DNA from: Ignavibacteria bacterium
Lineage (GTDB): Bacteria; Bacteroidota; Ignavibacteria; OLB7
DNA length: 64,000 bases
Direction of reading: 5' to 3'
NCBI GenBank assembly: GCA_020635205.1
Contig: JACKAE010000003.1
Span: 62,001-126,000, forward strand
Below are positions 23,720 to 33,000 of this stretch, piece after piece. Both the position numbers and the translations under genes were made by a program. Below the pieces are notes generated by a model. That model had not been told where the DNA came from, ran no database searches, and saw only the letters and a program-made list of their open reading frames with translations. Positions within the stretch are counted from its first letter, which is position 1; the number at the start of each line of letters is the position of its first letter.

Positions 23720-24297
23720 AGATTCAGGGGATGGTGATCGGGGTGGTTGTTATGCTGTTGGCACTCTTCCTTTCGTTTACGTTAGGACGGTGCCAAACTA
23801 CGAGCAACGCTGAGCGAGGTTCTCCTGTAGTCGAATCGGTTGACCTGCTCGACGTGAGAGTGGACACGGTGACGAGGGTGGTCGAGCGGCAACCGGTTCG
23901 CGTCTATTTCGACGGAGGAGCGTCGCCGATTGGTGATGAGGTGGCAACTGTTGACACGGTCTGGGTAACACTGGACTCGACCCGGCTTGATACAGTCGGC
24001 GTAGAACAAGAGTTCGCGAGTGCTATCGACACAATCGTCGGCAAGGACACAATCAGAGTAAAGGATAGCCTGTGGATCCGCGCGCGTGACGGCCCGATTG
24101 AAATCGTCTCGCTGAAGTCGCTGATTGAGGTGATGTCTCCCCCCGACTCCCTCCTCGATACCCGAACACAGATCATCCTCAAAGAGACTTCCTACCGAAA
24201 CCGCCCGTGGCTTGAGACTGTTGGGATAGCCTCTCTCGGTGCTGTCGGTGGAACAGTGGTATACATCATCGTTAAAGAGCTTGTGAAGAGAGAGTAA
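23716..24297 (+). CDS. Spanin-like phage membrane protein
   Basis: A 193-residue protein with an N-terminal membrane anchor (about 6-24), a long periplasmic segment rich in D, T, V repeats (DTVTRVVERQPVRV), and a C-terminal hydrophobic helix (VGIASLGAVGGTVVYIIVKEL). It starts 4 bases before the endolysin stop. Position suggests a role in outer-membrane disruption, but no lipobox is present. Confidence 0.55.
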   Translation: MKIQGMVIGVVVMLLALFLSFTLGRCQTTSNAERGSPVVESVDLLDVRVDTVTRVVERQPVRVYFDGGASPIGDEVATVDTVWVTLDSTRLDTVGVEQEFASAIDTIVGKDTIRVKDSLWIRARDGPIEIVSLKSLIEVMSPPDSLLDTRTQIILKETSYRNRPWLETVGIASLGAVGGTVVYIIVKELVKRE

Positions 24298-24941
24298 TGG
24301 CCGTTCATCGCTTTGATGAGGCGTTGGCAAGAGACGTAACGGGATTGATAACGGGGGACGACCTCGACATTCAGTCGGTTCGCCAGGCACTGGGAGAGGA
24401 TGAGCGTTTCCGCTCAGTACTGCGAGCAATTGAAAACGTAGCCTGTCGTGCGGCTGAGTGTTGCGCCGAGGCAATGACGGTCGCGTCGACGCCTCCGGAG
24501 CGCGGGGGAATCATTCTTCTTCGCACAACAACGAGTGAGGAGATGAACCCGGTCACCGAGACGGCAATCAAGTGGGATACTGAGGAGCCGGAAATTCACT
24601 CAGACTTCGTTCACTTGATGGGAACTTCGCAACAGTCGAAGGTGGCGGTGAAAGTTGATGGATGGTATCGGCTCTACGCTCACCTTTCGTTTGCAAGTGC
24701 GACCGTCGGCGTTCGGCCAGTGTTTAGGTTTCGGGTAAATGGTGGAGCCTCACTCCCCTGCGAAGGACGGCACGGACGAATCGGAGCGGTGAACGGGCGA
24801 GCATCGGCAACGGTGACGGAGCTGGTAGAGTTAACGGCGGATGATTTCGTTGAGGTGACCACACAACAGGACGAGGCGGCGGGGTCTGCAACGTTAGTAG
24901 CTGGGAAAAATGTATTCACGATGGAACGGGTGCTGAGATAG
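24297..24941 (+). CDS. Phage structural protein with C1q-like beta fold (putative)
   Basis: A 214-residue protein starting at the last base of the previous stop. Helical first quarter, then a beta-sandwich-like region (about 95-214) with WYRLYAHLSFASATVGVRPVFRFRVNGG, ELTADDFVEVTTQQDEA and a final strand KNVFTMERVL, the rhythm of C1q/TNF-like trimeric heads. It might decorate the virion. Family not certain. Confidence 0.5.
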   Translation: MAVHRFDEALARDVTGLITGDDLDIQSVRQALGEDERFRSVLRAIENVACRAAECCAEAMTVASTPPERGGIILLRTTTSEEMNPVTETAIKWDTEEPEIHSDFVHLMGTSQQSKVAVKVDGWYRLYAHLSFASATVGVRPVFRFRVNGGASLPCEGRHGRIGAVNGRASATVTELVELTADDFVEVTTQQDEAAGSATLVAGKNVFTMERVLR

Positions 24942-25463
24942 ATGGGGTGTGCATGTAAGGATATTGTATTCGGGAAAGTTGGCCGCTCGCTTCGGTCTGT
25001 CTGGGGTGAAGGTGGCGACCCGTCGTCGACATCAATTCCGATGCCGACCTCGGCACTTACCGGCGGAGAGGTGCTCTCTCCGCTTTTGACGTTTGACTGT
25101 GCGACGAACCACAAGGGGGAATCCGGGCGCGTAGTGAGTGCGGTGGTGATTGAGACGGCGGACGCCGAAGACCCATCGCTGAACCTTGATCTCGATCTCG
25201 TGCTCGTTGATACGGTGTTCGTGCCGGGCACGGTTGGTAGCGCGTTGACCCTTCCAGCGGTGACCACGATCCTCGGAGTGATTCCGATCCGTTCGTGGAC
25301 GCAGCTCGACACAGAGAACGCAATCGCCACCGTTGAGGCGAGCGTCGACTTTCGGGCGGTTGAGGGATCGACGGAGATATACGGGGTCATTGTCAACCGG
25401 GATGCTGGAACGTTTGATACTGGAGCGGTGCTCCGAGTGAAATTGAATATCGTCCGAGACTAA
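24942..25463 (+). CDS. Phage structural protein of unknown role
   Basis: A 173-residue beta-rich protein that begins MGCACKDIVFGKVG and ends in alternating strands. The region resembles small decoration/neck proteins but I recognise no family. It is one gene upstream of the tail tube-like protein. Confidence 0.5.
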   Translation: MGCACKDIVFGKVGRSLRSVWGEGGDPSSTSIPMPTSALTGGEVLSPLLTFDCATNHKGESGRVVSAVVIETADAEDPSLNLDLDLVLVDTVFVPGTVGSALTLPAVTTILGVIPIRSWTQLDTENAIATVEASVDFRAVEGSTEIYGVIVNRDAGTFDTGAVLRVKLNIVRD

Positions 25464-25496
25464 GGACAAACATTTTAGAGAGAGGGGATTGAGGAG

Positions 25497-26147
25497 ATGG
25501 CAAATGAGTATTTGAACGCCACCCCACAAGGGGGCGGATGGGCGGCGATCCGAAAACTAACGGTCGCCAGTGGAGTTGTGACGGGAGCTGGTGCATGGCT
25601 CATCTTTGCGTTTGTAGAGAATCATTCTTCTACGAGTGGCGCATCTGCTGAGGCTGCTGCGAGTGACTCAAAGATCGAGGGGAACAACTCTAACGGGGTG
25701 AAGATTCAATACCCGCAGGTCACGAAGACTCTCGACGGACTAACAGGGGCTGAGGTGAGCGGAGGTTCCGCCGGTGGCAACAAGAGCAAAATTTCGTTTA
25801 CCACCTTCGAGACCAAGCCGAGCAACTTCGCGCTGTTGATGGATATGCAAAGTGGCACCGTCGAGGTCTGTATACCACACGGTTACTCACCAAGTGGTGA
25901 GACTGGGGTGTACTATCAGGTTGGCAATATCACAAATGACCTGACGATCCAAGGACAGGCGAACACCTTGCAGTCGGTGCAGGTAGAGGTGACCGGTTCA
26001 AGCATCGTCACCGACGCCGGAGGTGACACCGCACTGGCCGAAGGACCGGGCGAGGTTACGCCACTCGGCGGAGTTGCTGTAACTCCGGACGTGCCCGATG
26101 ATATTGCAGAGCTCAAGGCGGGGAAGTTGCACCTCGTTGTAGGATAA
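25497..26147 (+). CDS. Probable tail tube protein
   Basis: A 216-residue protein with GAGGAG five to ten bases before ATG. Rich in Gly, Ser, Thr and Val, with VTKTLDGLTGAEVSGG and FTTFETKPSNFALLMDMQSGTVEVCI. Length, composition and place before tail assembly genes fit a tail tube. No sheath gene lies next to it. Confidence 0.55.
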   Translation: MANEYLNATPQGGGWAAIRKLTVASGVVTGAGAWLIFAFVENHSSTSGASAEAAASDSKIEGNNSNGVKIQYPQVTKTLDGLTGAEVSGGSAGGNKSKISFTTFETKPSNFALLMDMQSGTVEVCIPHGYSPSGETGVYYQVGNITNDLTIQGQANTLQSVQVEVTGSSIVTDAGGDTALAEGPGEVTPLGGVAVTPDVPDDIAELKAGKLHLVVG

Positions 26148-26167
26148 GGAAGCGTGTTGTGACGGGG

Positions 26168-26191
26168 GTCGGGGCGCATATCGCGCCCCGC
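26168..26191 (+). terminator. GC-rich hairpin after tail tube gene
   Basis: CGGGGCGC and GCGCCCCG flank a 4-base ATAT core (about 26170-26190). No T-run follows; possible attenuator that favours high tail tube expression. Confidence 0.5.
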
Positions 26192-26217
26192 GTTGTATTG
26201 GGAGGAAGTGAAGAGGG

Positions 26218-28500
26218 ATGACCTACAAACAGCGACTGGAGTTTGCAGAGGATGGATTCGGCGAGGCGGTGATCTGGTTCACCATCTCCGACGTCTACGG
26301 CGACACGGTGAACCTCTCTGGAGCCGTAGAGGTGGACGTCTTCGACGTTGACCGAACCGCCGAAGATGTTGACGTTGATACCGGTGTGTATGCCGCCGAT
26401 GAAATCTCCTTTGCAATCTTAGAGGATGCCGCTGAGACCGCCGCCGACAGTGCGGCGATTACCTTCGCACTGGCCGCGCAATCTCCGGAGACTCCCCGCT
26501 TCTGCTCACTGATCGTGAACCCGGTAAATCCCGCCGCCGTTGCCGATGACGAGGTAGCCTTCCGAGGACAGGTGCAACCCTCTATGAGCTGGGATGATCG
26601 CAACTGGAGCGGCGAGGAGTACGATACGGACATCGATCCGATCAGGGAGTGGAGCTGCACGGCAATGAGCTACGACGCGCAATTCCTGATCGACGCGAAG
26701 ATCGGTGAGCTGCTCGACGACTGGAAGGAAGCCGATGAGGCCGGGTATAGTGCCTGGCACGATTCGCACGTGGAAGACCGGCTCGGCTGGTTTTATCGTC
26801 TGCACGGTGTCGACGTCTACGGCCACCGAGAGGCGCGGTTTGCAAACCTCGTTCACTTTCACACGCTCGTGAGGAAGCTTCTGGAGCTGGCGACGCCCGC
26901 CGGGTTTACGATAGTCTTTCAACCTGAGATCATCACAAATCTTCGATGCGTTCCAGCGCGATTCAACTCGCAGAATGTCAATGGTCGACGGGTGCGGTAC
27001 TCGTTTACCCAATTCCTAAGTGGCACAGGAAGCGAGCCTTTGGCGTATCGGGTACACGGGGCGGCGGACTCCGCTCTGCTTCGCTTGAGTTTTGATCCGA
27101 ATGCTGACGGGGAGTTGTTTGTGAGTTGGCGACTGGTTCGCCCACTCTCAGACGAAGAGGGTCTCTCGTGGCAAGATATGTCCGTACTCGATCTCCTCTA
27201 CTCCGTCTCAACGGTGCTCGGGATGTTCGTCGAGTTTGAGTATAGCTCTCACTCGGTGATTCAAATTCGGTTCACCGAACGCTCGGCAATTGAGGCCGGG
27301 CAGGTCTACATTGCCGACGCGACCGATTCAAGCGGGGACACAGCTCCCCTTTCGGACGCTGAGAGTGGAGGGTATCGGGGCGCGGTCTGGCGAGACCTCG
27401 GCGAAGGTCGAAAGATGTACATCTTTGACGGCAACGGGTTCATATATAGCGCGACGAAAAAGGCTATCGGCACCGGGAAGAATCTTCCTCTCACCATCGG
27501 CCCGGCCTACTGCTTCATTCCAGCAGACCGGGCGAACGACGCCGGGGATGACATGAATAGGCAGGTGGCACTACTGGCCCATAACTCAATCTTCTATAAT
27601 GGCACCGAGAGGCTTCCGTTCGAGGAGCATAACCTGTCTGCCATTACGACGGCGATGTATATCAAGAAGCAGGGACTCGCCGACAATTACGGCGGGTTTA
27701 GTGATGGGAGTGTCGGGTGTGAGTTCCGCGCAACGTACCCACCGGTGGCCTACTTCTGGACTGAGGTAGATGGTGTGGTGAAAAATTACGGCTCGATGAT
27801 GCAGTGGGTTGGGGACATTCTCCTGCACGATACGGCCTACTTCGAGACAGAGCTACAGATGACGATCCCGTATCTGTTTGGCTTTCGCTCGACGCCGAGT
27901 GGTTCGGGGGATTGGCGTAACCTCAAGCGAGGAAGTTTAGTGGTGGTCGACGCAAAGGAATATCTCGTTGTCGGTATCGAGCGACGGTGGCGAGGTTTGG
28001 AGACGGTGGTGAGGTTGCACGCAAAGAGCCGGTTTGCGTTTTCTTCGGTGGCAAGTGGCCCGGTAACCGAAGAAGGTGAATCGAGTGAGCGTGCAGCAAT
28101 TGCGACATCCTCCGAGGTGAAACTCTTTCAGGCAGGCGAAGACATTGCCGCCGACGATGCTGTCACGCTTCGATCAGATGGGAAGGTCTACCGCGCGCGG
28201 TCGTCGGCGGACGATTACAGCGCGATCAAAGGGCTTGCTCTCGACCCATTTGATGAGGAGCTCGACGTGAACGACATGATCCGCGTCACAGTGAGCGGCC
28301 GTCATCCCCTCTCGACTCCAACAGTTCTCGACCCGGGAACGCGGTTGTTCGTTCGTACAACGCCGTTCGGAGCGTGGAATGTTTCGCACCTTCCACTCAC
28401 GTACAAGACGGCTTCAGAGAATTTGTTCTACGAGATTGCGGTGGTCGACAGTGGCGCATCGCTCAACGTCACACACAAGAAACAACACGAGTTCGGTTGA
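26218..28500 (+). CDS. Large tail/baseplate structural protein
   Basis: A 760-residue protein with a good ribosome site (GGGAGGAAGTG). The acidic N-terminal 130 residues form a beta-rich domain, the centre (about 130-560) is mixed alpha/beta with tail-hub character, and the last 150 residues carry a small beta domain (VKLFQAGEDIAADDAVTLRSDGKVY..., AIKGLALDPF) like capsid/decoration modules. It is encoded before the tape measure, not after it as in most siphoviruses. No exact family recognised. Confidence 0.6.
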   Translation: MTYKQRLEFAEDGFGEAVIWFTISDVYGDTVNLSGAVEVDVFDVDRTAEDVDVDTGVYAADEISFAILEDAAETAADSAAITFALAAQSPETPRFCSLIVNPVNPAAVADDEVAFRGQVQPSMSWDDRNWSGEEYDTDIDPIREWSCTAMSYDAQFLIDAKIGELLDDWKEADEAGYSAWHDSHVEDRLGWFYRLHGVDVYGHREARFANLVHFHTLVRKLLELATPAGFTIVFQPEIITNLRCVPARFNSQNVNGRRVRYSFTQFLSGTGSEPLAYRVHGAADSALLRLSFDPNADGELFVSWRLVRPLSDEEGLSWQDMSVLDLLYSVSTVLGMFVEFEYSSHSVIQIRFTERSAIEAGQVYIADATDSSGDTAPLSDAESGGYRGAVWRDLGEGRKMYIFDGNGFIYSATKKAIGTGKNLPLTIGPAYCFIPADRANDAGDDMNRQVALLAHNSIFYNGTERLPFEEHNLSAITTAMYIKKQGLADNYGGFSDGSVGCEFRATYPPVAYFWTEVDGVVKNYGSMMQWVGDILLHDTAYFETELQMTIPYLFGFRSTPSGSGDWRNLKRGSLVVVDAKEYLVVGIERRWRGLETVVRLHAKSRFAFSSVASGPVTEEGESSERAAIATSSEVKLFQAGEDIAADDAVTLRSDGKVYRARSSADDYSAIKGLALDPFDEELDVNDMIRVTVSGRHPLSTPTVLDPGTRLFVRTTPFGAWNVSHLPLTYKTASENLFYEIAVVDSGASLNVTHKKQHEFG

Positions 28501-28892
28501 TGTGGATCTGGTTACGATACGGTTCCGGGGGAACGCTCTACAGTAAGCGGTTGAACGCTATCGACGTTCGACCGCTCCACTTTGCAAACCGCTTGCAACG
28601 TGAGACGTTGCGCGACACGGAAGTCGATCACCTTCGCTCGCGCAAGGTGCATTGGTCGGTATTGTTAGGAGCTGACGAGATGGTTGTCGGTGCGACGGCT
28701 GACTGGATGGAAGAGTGGTGGTGTGGAGAGAGCCGGTATATCTGCTTCAACTCACAAGAGGCCCCAGTACCACCCGACAACGAGTTTGTGCAGGTGGTGA
28801 CCGACGCCGGACTATCGCCTCGGCAGTGGTTAGATGACCACGAGGGGTTTCCCTTTTATGAGCTCACACTCAGACAAAAGCGGAGGAGTTGA
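28500..28892 (+). CDS. Hypothetical tail-region protein
   Basis: A 130-residue protein whose ATG overlaps the upstream TGA (TGATG). Trp- and Arg-rich: MWIWLRYGSGGTLYSKRLN at the start, then ATADWMEEWWCGESRYICF. Located in the tail cluster, overlapping the next gene by 4 bases. Function unknown. Confidence 0.6.
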   Translation: MWIWLRYGSGGTLYSKRLNAIDVRPLHFANRLQRETLRDTEVDHLRSRKVHWSVLLGADEMVVGATADWMEEWWCGESRYICFNSQEAPVPPDNEFVQVVTDAGLSPRQWLDDHEGFPFYELTLRQKRRS

Positions 28893-29380
28893 TGTCGGTC
28901 TACGTATTCAATGACATCACGAAGAAGCGACTTGTTCCGATTGATTCGCTCACGCTGGAGAGTGGCGGGGACACCTATACCTGGTCGCCTCTCGAAGAGG
29001 GTTCGTCGTATGGGTGGACGAACCTCTATCAAGGGCGCGGCGGCTCGAATCGTTTGTGCGGATGTCGGCTCGACATCGTCGCCTTTGTTTGGCAGAATGA
29101 TTATGTAAACCTCATTCCTCACCTCGTCGACATCGAGGCGAACGGTATCGATGTCGGCTCGATTCTCCTGAAGCCCATTGCTGAGCAGCCCGGGGCTGGT
29201 GAGATGCAGATCGGAGTTCCAGACGAGGCAACGCTCGTTAAGGAGTGGACGTTGCAATGGGGGCTCGCGAGCGGCGAGTGGTGGGGGAAATTTCAGTTGA
29301 CCCTCACAGCGCACTACAGTAAGGACGTGTTGACCGGCGAAGATGCCGACGTATTCAATCAAATCGCAGGATGGAGTTAG
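28889..29380 (+). CDS. Hypothetical tail-region protein
   Basis: A 163-residue beta-rich protein (MSVYVFNDITKKRLVPIDSL, GDTYTWSPLEEGSSYGWTN). Overlaps the preceding gene by 4 bases and ends just before the tail chaperone gene. Could be a minor tail component. Confidence 0.6.
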   Translation: MMSVYVFNDITKKRLVPIDSLTLESGGDTYTWSPLEEGSSYGWTNLYQGRGGSNRLCGCRLDIVAFVWQNDYVNLIPHLVDIEANGIDVGSILLKPIAEQPGAGEMQIGVPDEATLVKEWTLQWGLASGEWWGKFQLTLTAHYSKDVLTGEDADVFNQIAGWS

Positions 29381-29384
29381 ATGT

Positions 29385-29876
29385 ATGAAGCAGGTATTTG
29401 AGCAGGGCGACCAGAAGTTCGTCTACGACTACACAAAGCTAAAAGCCGAGCGTATCGCGATCGCTCGGCGGATCGCCGAGCTGCACTCTGAGCGGGCACG
29501 GAACCCCCCTCGCTCGATCAACGAGCTAAAGATGAGCGGGGATCACTTGTGGGAAGCTGAGATGTTCAGCTACCTACTCACGGAGCTCGACGACGACGGC
29601 ATGCCGGTGAAGTGGAACCCCCACAACAGCCCAGACAAGGCTCTTGCATTTTACAAGGATCTCGATGGTATCTACACCGATGCACTGGAGCTTTGCAAGT
29701 CGGATTTTTTCGTAAGAGCGAGGATTGTGAGACCCGATGCGCTCGAGCGGTTGGCGCGTATAATCGCCGCCACTCAAGCCGAGTCATCCGAATCAGAGAT
29801 GAGCGAGCAGACAAGCGGGAAGAGTTCCTCCGAGCAGCCGACAGACGAAAACGACTCCACGGAGAGTCTGAGTTAG
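29385..29876 (+). CDS. Tail assembly chaperone (short form)
   Basis: A 163-residue protein directly upstream of the tape measure. Helical body (KLKAERIAIARRIAELHSE, LERLARIIAATQAE) and a Ser/Glu-rich end (SSESEMSEQTSGKSSSEQ). In most long-tailed phages the gene at this position is read in two forms, the longer by -1 frameshift. A slippery TTTTTTC lies at 29705-29711 inside it, in the correct frame. Confidence 0.7.
   Translation: MKQVFEQGDQKFVYDYTKLKAERIAIARRIAELHSERARNPPRSINELKMSGDHLWEAEMFSYLLTELDDDGMPVKWNPHNSPDKALAFYKDLDGIYTDALELCKSDFFVRARIVRPDALERLARIIAATQAESSESEMSEQTSGKSSSEQPTDENDSTESLS
29705..29711 (+). promoter_or_regulatory. Probable -1 ribosomal frameshift site TTTTTTC
   Basis: The zero-frame reading is GAT TTT TTC, so the heptamer T TTT TTC fits X-XXY-YYZ. 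Slipping back one base opens a frame that runs without stop to 30013 and has no early start codon of its own. Confidence 0.65.
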
Positions 29877-30013
29877 AACGGCGCATCGATGAGGCTCGAA
29901 ACGATTCTCGCTTCTGGTTGATTGCGCAAGGTGATCCGTTGCGTGTGCAGCAGGCGCGAGACTTGCCGATCATGGATTTTGTGACCGGTGTTGAGATGTT
30001 GCTGAAGGAGTAG
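29711..30013 (+). CDS. Tail assembly chaperone, frameshift extension
   Basis: About 100 residues reached from the upstream gene by -1 slippage at 29705-29711. It is very basic at first (RIRDERADKREEFLRAADRRKR) and ends with FWLIAQGDPLRVQQARDLPIMDFVTGVEMLLKE, a helical segment of the kind seen in lambda-T-type products, which contact the tape measure. No ATG lies in frame until near the end, so independent translation is unlikely. Ends 34 bases before the tape measure. Confidence 0.6.
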   Translation, partial: RKSEDCETRCARAVGAYNRRHSSRVIRIRDERADKREEFLRAADRRKRLHGESELERRIDEARNDSRFWLIAQGDPLRVQQARDLPIMDFVTGVEMLLKE

Positions 30014-30047
30014 TGAAGGGGTTGTGAACCGGTGTTGAGGTGAGGAG

Positions 30048-33000
30048 ATGGCGGCGCGGACGATAGATGTACAGTTAAAGATAGGCGCGGATAGCAGAGA
30101 CGTCGATCAGTTGATCGCGAAGCTCGGCCCGCGCCTTGCTGCGTTAGGGTCTGAGTTCAACCTCGATCCATCGGATGTCCGGCTTCTGGTTGCCGATCTC
30201 GAAGAGGCGAAGATGGCCGCCTCCGAGCTCAATAAGCAGGCAAGTGAAATCAATGGTGCTTTCCGCATCGATGCTTCCGGTGTGGAGAAAGCAGCGGCCT
30301 CGTTTGATGCAACGAAGAAGAATCTCTCCGATGTCGTTGAGCAGCAAAAGAAAGCTCTCGCCGTTCTCAAACTCACCGGCAAAGATGGAACCGAGGAATA
30401 CGCTCAGCTCCGCGATGAGCTTGCAGGAAACAGTATCGAACTCCGGAAGCTTGAGAAGGCTGCCGCCGATGTTGGTGGCGAAGTTGAGAAGACCGGATCG
30501 TTCATCGAGGATGCGTTCAAGTTTGAAGCGATTGGCAAAGCTGGGGATGTGCTCTCAGGTCTGGGGAAAAAAGCAGACGAGACGCAACAGGCAATCAAGA
30601 AGGCCGCCTCCGACAATGCTGACCTTGATCCGGCTGAGCTGAAAGAGTTGGGGTCGATAGGTGGTGCTGCATACGCTGCCGGGTTTGGTGATTCGATTGC
30701 CGACGGCATTGCCGCGGCCTCAGCCGTCCGACAGAACTTGAAGAACGTCATCCCGACCGACGACCTCGACATCGCCACACAGAAGGCGACCGCTCTTGCT
30801 CAATCGTGGGACAAAGACATCAACGAGGTTGTGAGTCGTTCAGGCGAGCTCCTGAAGAACTTTAACCTCGATACAGAAGAGGGTTTCAACCTCGTTGCGT
30901 TCGCAAAGAACAACCTCGCCAACGCCGACGACGACAGTCTGGATACGATCAAAGAGTATTCAGTTCAGTTCAAAGCCATCGGCTTGTCTGCCGAAGAATC
31001 GCTCGGCCTACTTGAGCGAGGTTTGCAGAATGGTGCATTCAATACCGACAAAGTCGCCGATGGAATCAAGGAGGCATACTTGCGAATCACCTCCGCCGGT
31101 GACGATGCAACGAAGGCTCTCGATGAGGTGACCGACGCGCCGGTTGAGCTCCTCAACAAACTCAAGGCAAGCATCGCCTCGGCTCGAAGTGGCGACATCT
31201 CCGTCGCCGACTCTCTCGGCTTTACGGCCAAAGACATCAAGGCCGCGTTTGACAGTGGCCAGATTGGCGAGACGGTAAAGAAGCAACTGGAAATTGCTAT
31301 CGGCAACACGCCGCTCGAGGATGTTGGCTCAGGCCTGTTCACTACACTCTTCTCCTCTCCCATCCCAGAAGATGAAATCCGAGCTCGTGCCTTGCAGGCC
31401 GGACAAGCGGTTGATGAATCTCTCGCCTCGGTGAATCCGTGGGATCAGTTTGTTAGAGGTGCCGAGGTTGCCTTTGCTGATGTGTCTGGAGTGATCGGCC
31501 CGATCATTTCCCCGCTCGGCTCGGTGTTGACCACTGTTGGTCAGATCGGCCCGGCTGTCTCGCTCCTCGATGACAAGTTCGGAATCTTCGAGAAAGCCGG
31601 TGGACTCATCAAAGGAAAGCTCCTTCCCTCGATCCTCGGCATGGTTCCCGCTCTCGGTGCTCAGACGGCGGCCACCGCTGGAGCAACAACGACACAGACA
31701 GGGCTAAACCTTGCGATGCTCGCAAACCCTGCCTTCTTGCTCGTTGCCGGCATCGCTGCAATCGTGGCCGCCTTTGTCATCTTCTCGAAGAGCACCGAAG
31801 ATGTGATCGAGAATCTTCAGGATGTGAATAAGGCCGCATCGGACACGCTCGACAGTGCAAAGAAGACTCTCGATGAACTGAAGGCCTCAGACGACCAGGC
31901 AAAGAGCGTGCGGGCGTTGGCCGATGAATATGAGCGACTCAAAGGAAAGACTGATCCTGAGAGTGTGGCACGGTTTGCAGTTGTCTCGAAGGAGTTGGCC
32001 GAAGCCTCCCCGGGGGCGGCACTTGGCGTCCGTCAGATGAAGGATGCCGCTGGAGGTGTTCACGAGGTCTACGACATCGCGACGACGAGCGTCAAGGCGT
32101 TCGCTGATTCTCACGAGCAGACAAACGCCGCTCTCCGCGATGGTGCGATTGCCGAAGTGAAGCTACAGTTGATCGAGCTTGCTGAATCGGGCGAAGAGGC
32201 TGCGAGCGAGATCGAGTCTCTCAAGAAGAAGCGCGAGGAACTCAACAAAGTTATCGCGTTCAAGAATGAGCACGGCGTCGACATCTCTGCACTGGAAAAG
32301 GAAACTTTAGAGATCACGCAACAGATCGGCATCCTTGAGCAGGGCGTTCAACAGAACAACGCCTTGCAAAAGGAGAACGCCGAGTACCTCCGTCAACAGG
32401 GGCTGAGCTACAAGGAGATTCAGCAAGCTCAGGGAAAGTCCGCTCTTGCTGCGACGGTGATGGAGGCGGTCCTCAAGAAGTCCGAGGAAGCGTCGAAGAA
32501 AGTTGCCGCTGGGTTGGGTGACGCGAAGAAAGGAGCAGAGGGTGCCGCCGCCGCAACGAAGGGGATGGGGTCGAGCGCTGAGCGATCCGTCGTGCAGGTC
32601 GGTAAGCTCGCCGAAGAATACAAGAAGGTTTCTGAGGCTGCGAGTAGTGGGTACAAGGCGGCGTTCGATGGTGTGCTGGGAATCAAGAACAAACAACGCG
32701 AAGTAAAGCGAGAGATCGAAATCGCGCGACGCGAACTCGCCTCGCTCGATGATGGTGTTCTCGGTTCTGTTCAACGCGCGCTCGTGCAGTCACGTATCGA
32801 CTCACTCGAAAGCTCGCTGGAGTATCTCCGTAAGGCCGAGGCCGAAGAAATGCAAGCTGCTCGCGACATGCTCAAGGAGCGTCGCCGCTTAGAGCGCGAG
32901 GCTAAGCAGTTGCAGTTGGCATTGGGTGAGATCGATTTCAACGTGACCGACTTCGGGCCACAAGCCGAAGAGATCAAACGCCAGATCGACGAGGTGTTGT

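Noticed and set aside
25497..26147. Tail sheath gene making this a contractile phage
   Set aside because: The protein is too short for a sheath and no other candidate of sheath size is nearby.
29612..29704. Independent start for the second tail chaperone frame
   Set aside because: An ATG at 29612 would read a Cys/Gln/Arg-rich peptide with no resemblance to chaperones; the frameshift reading is better.
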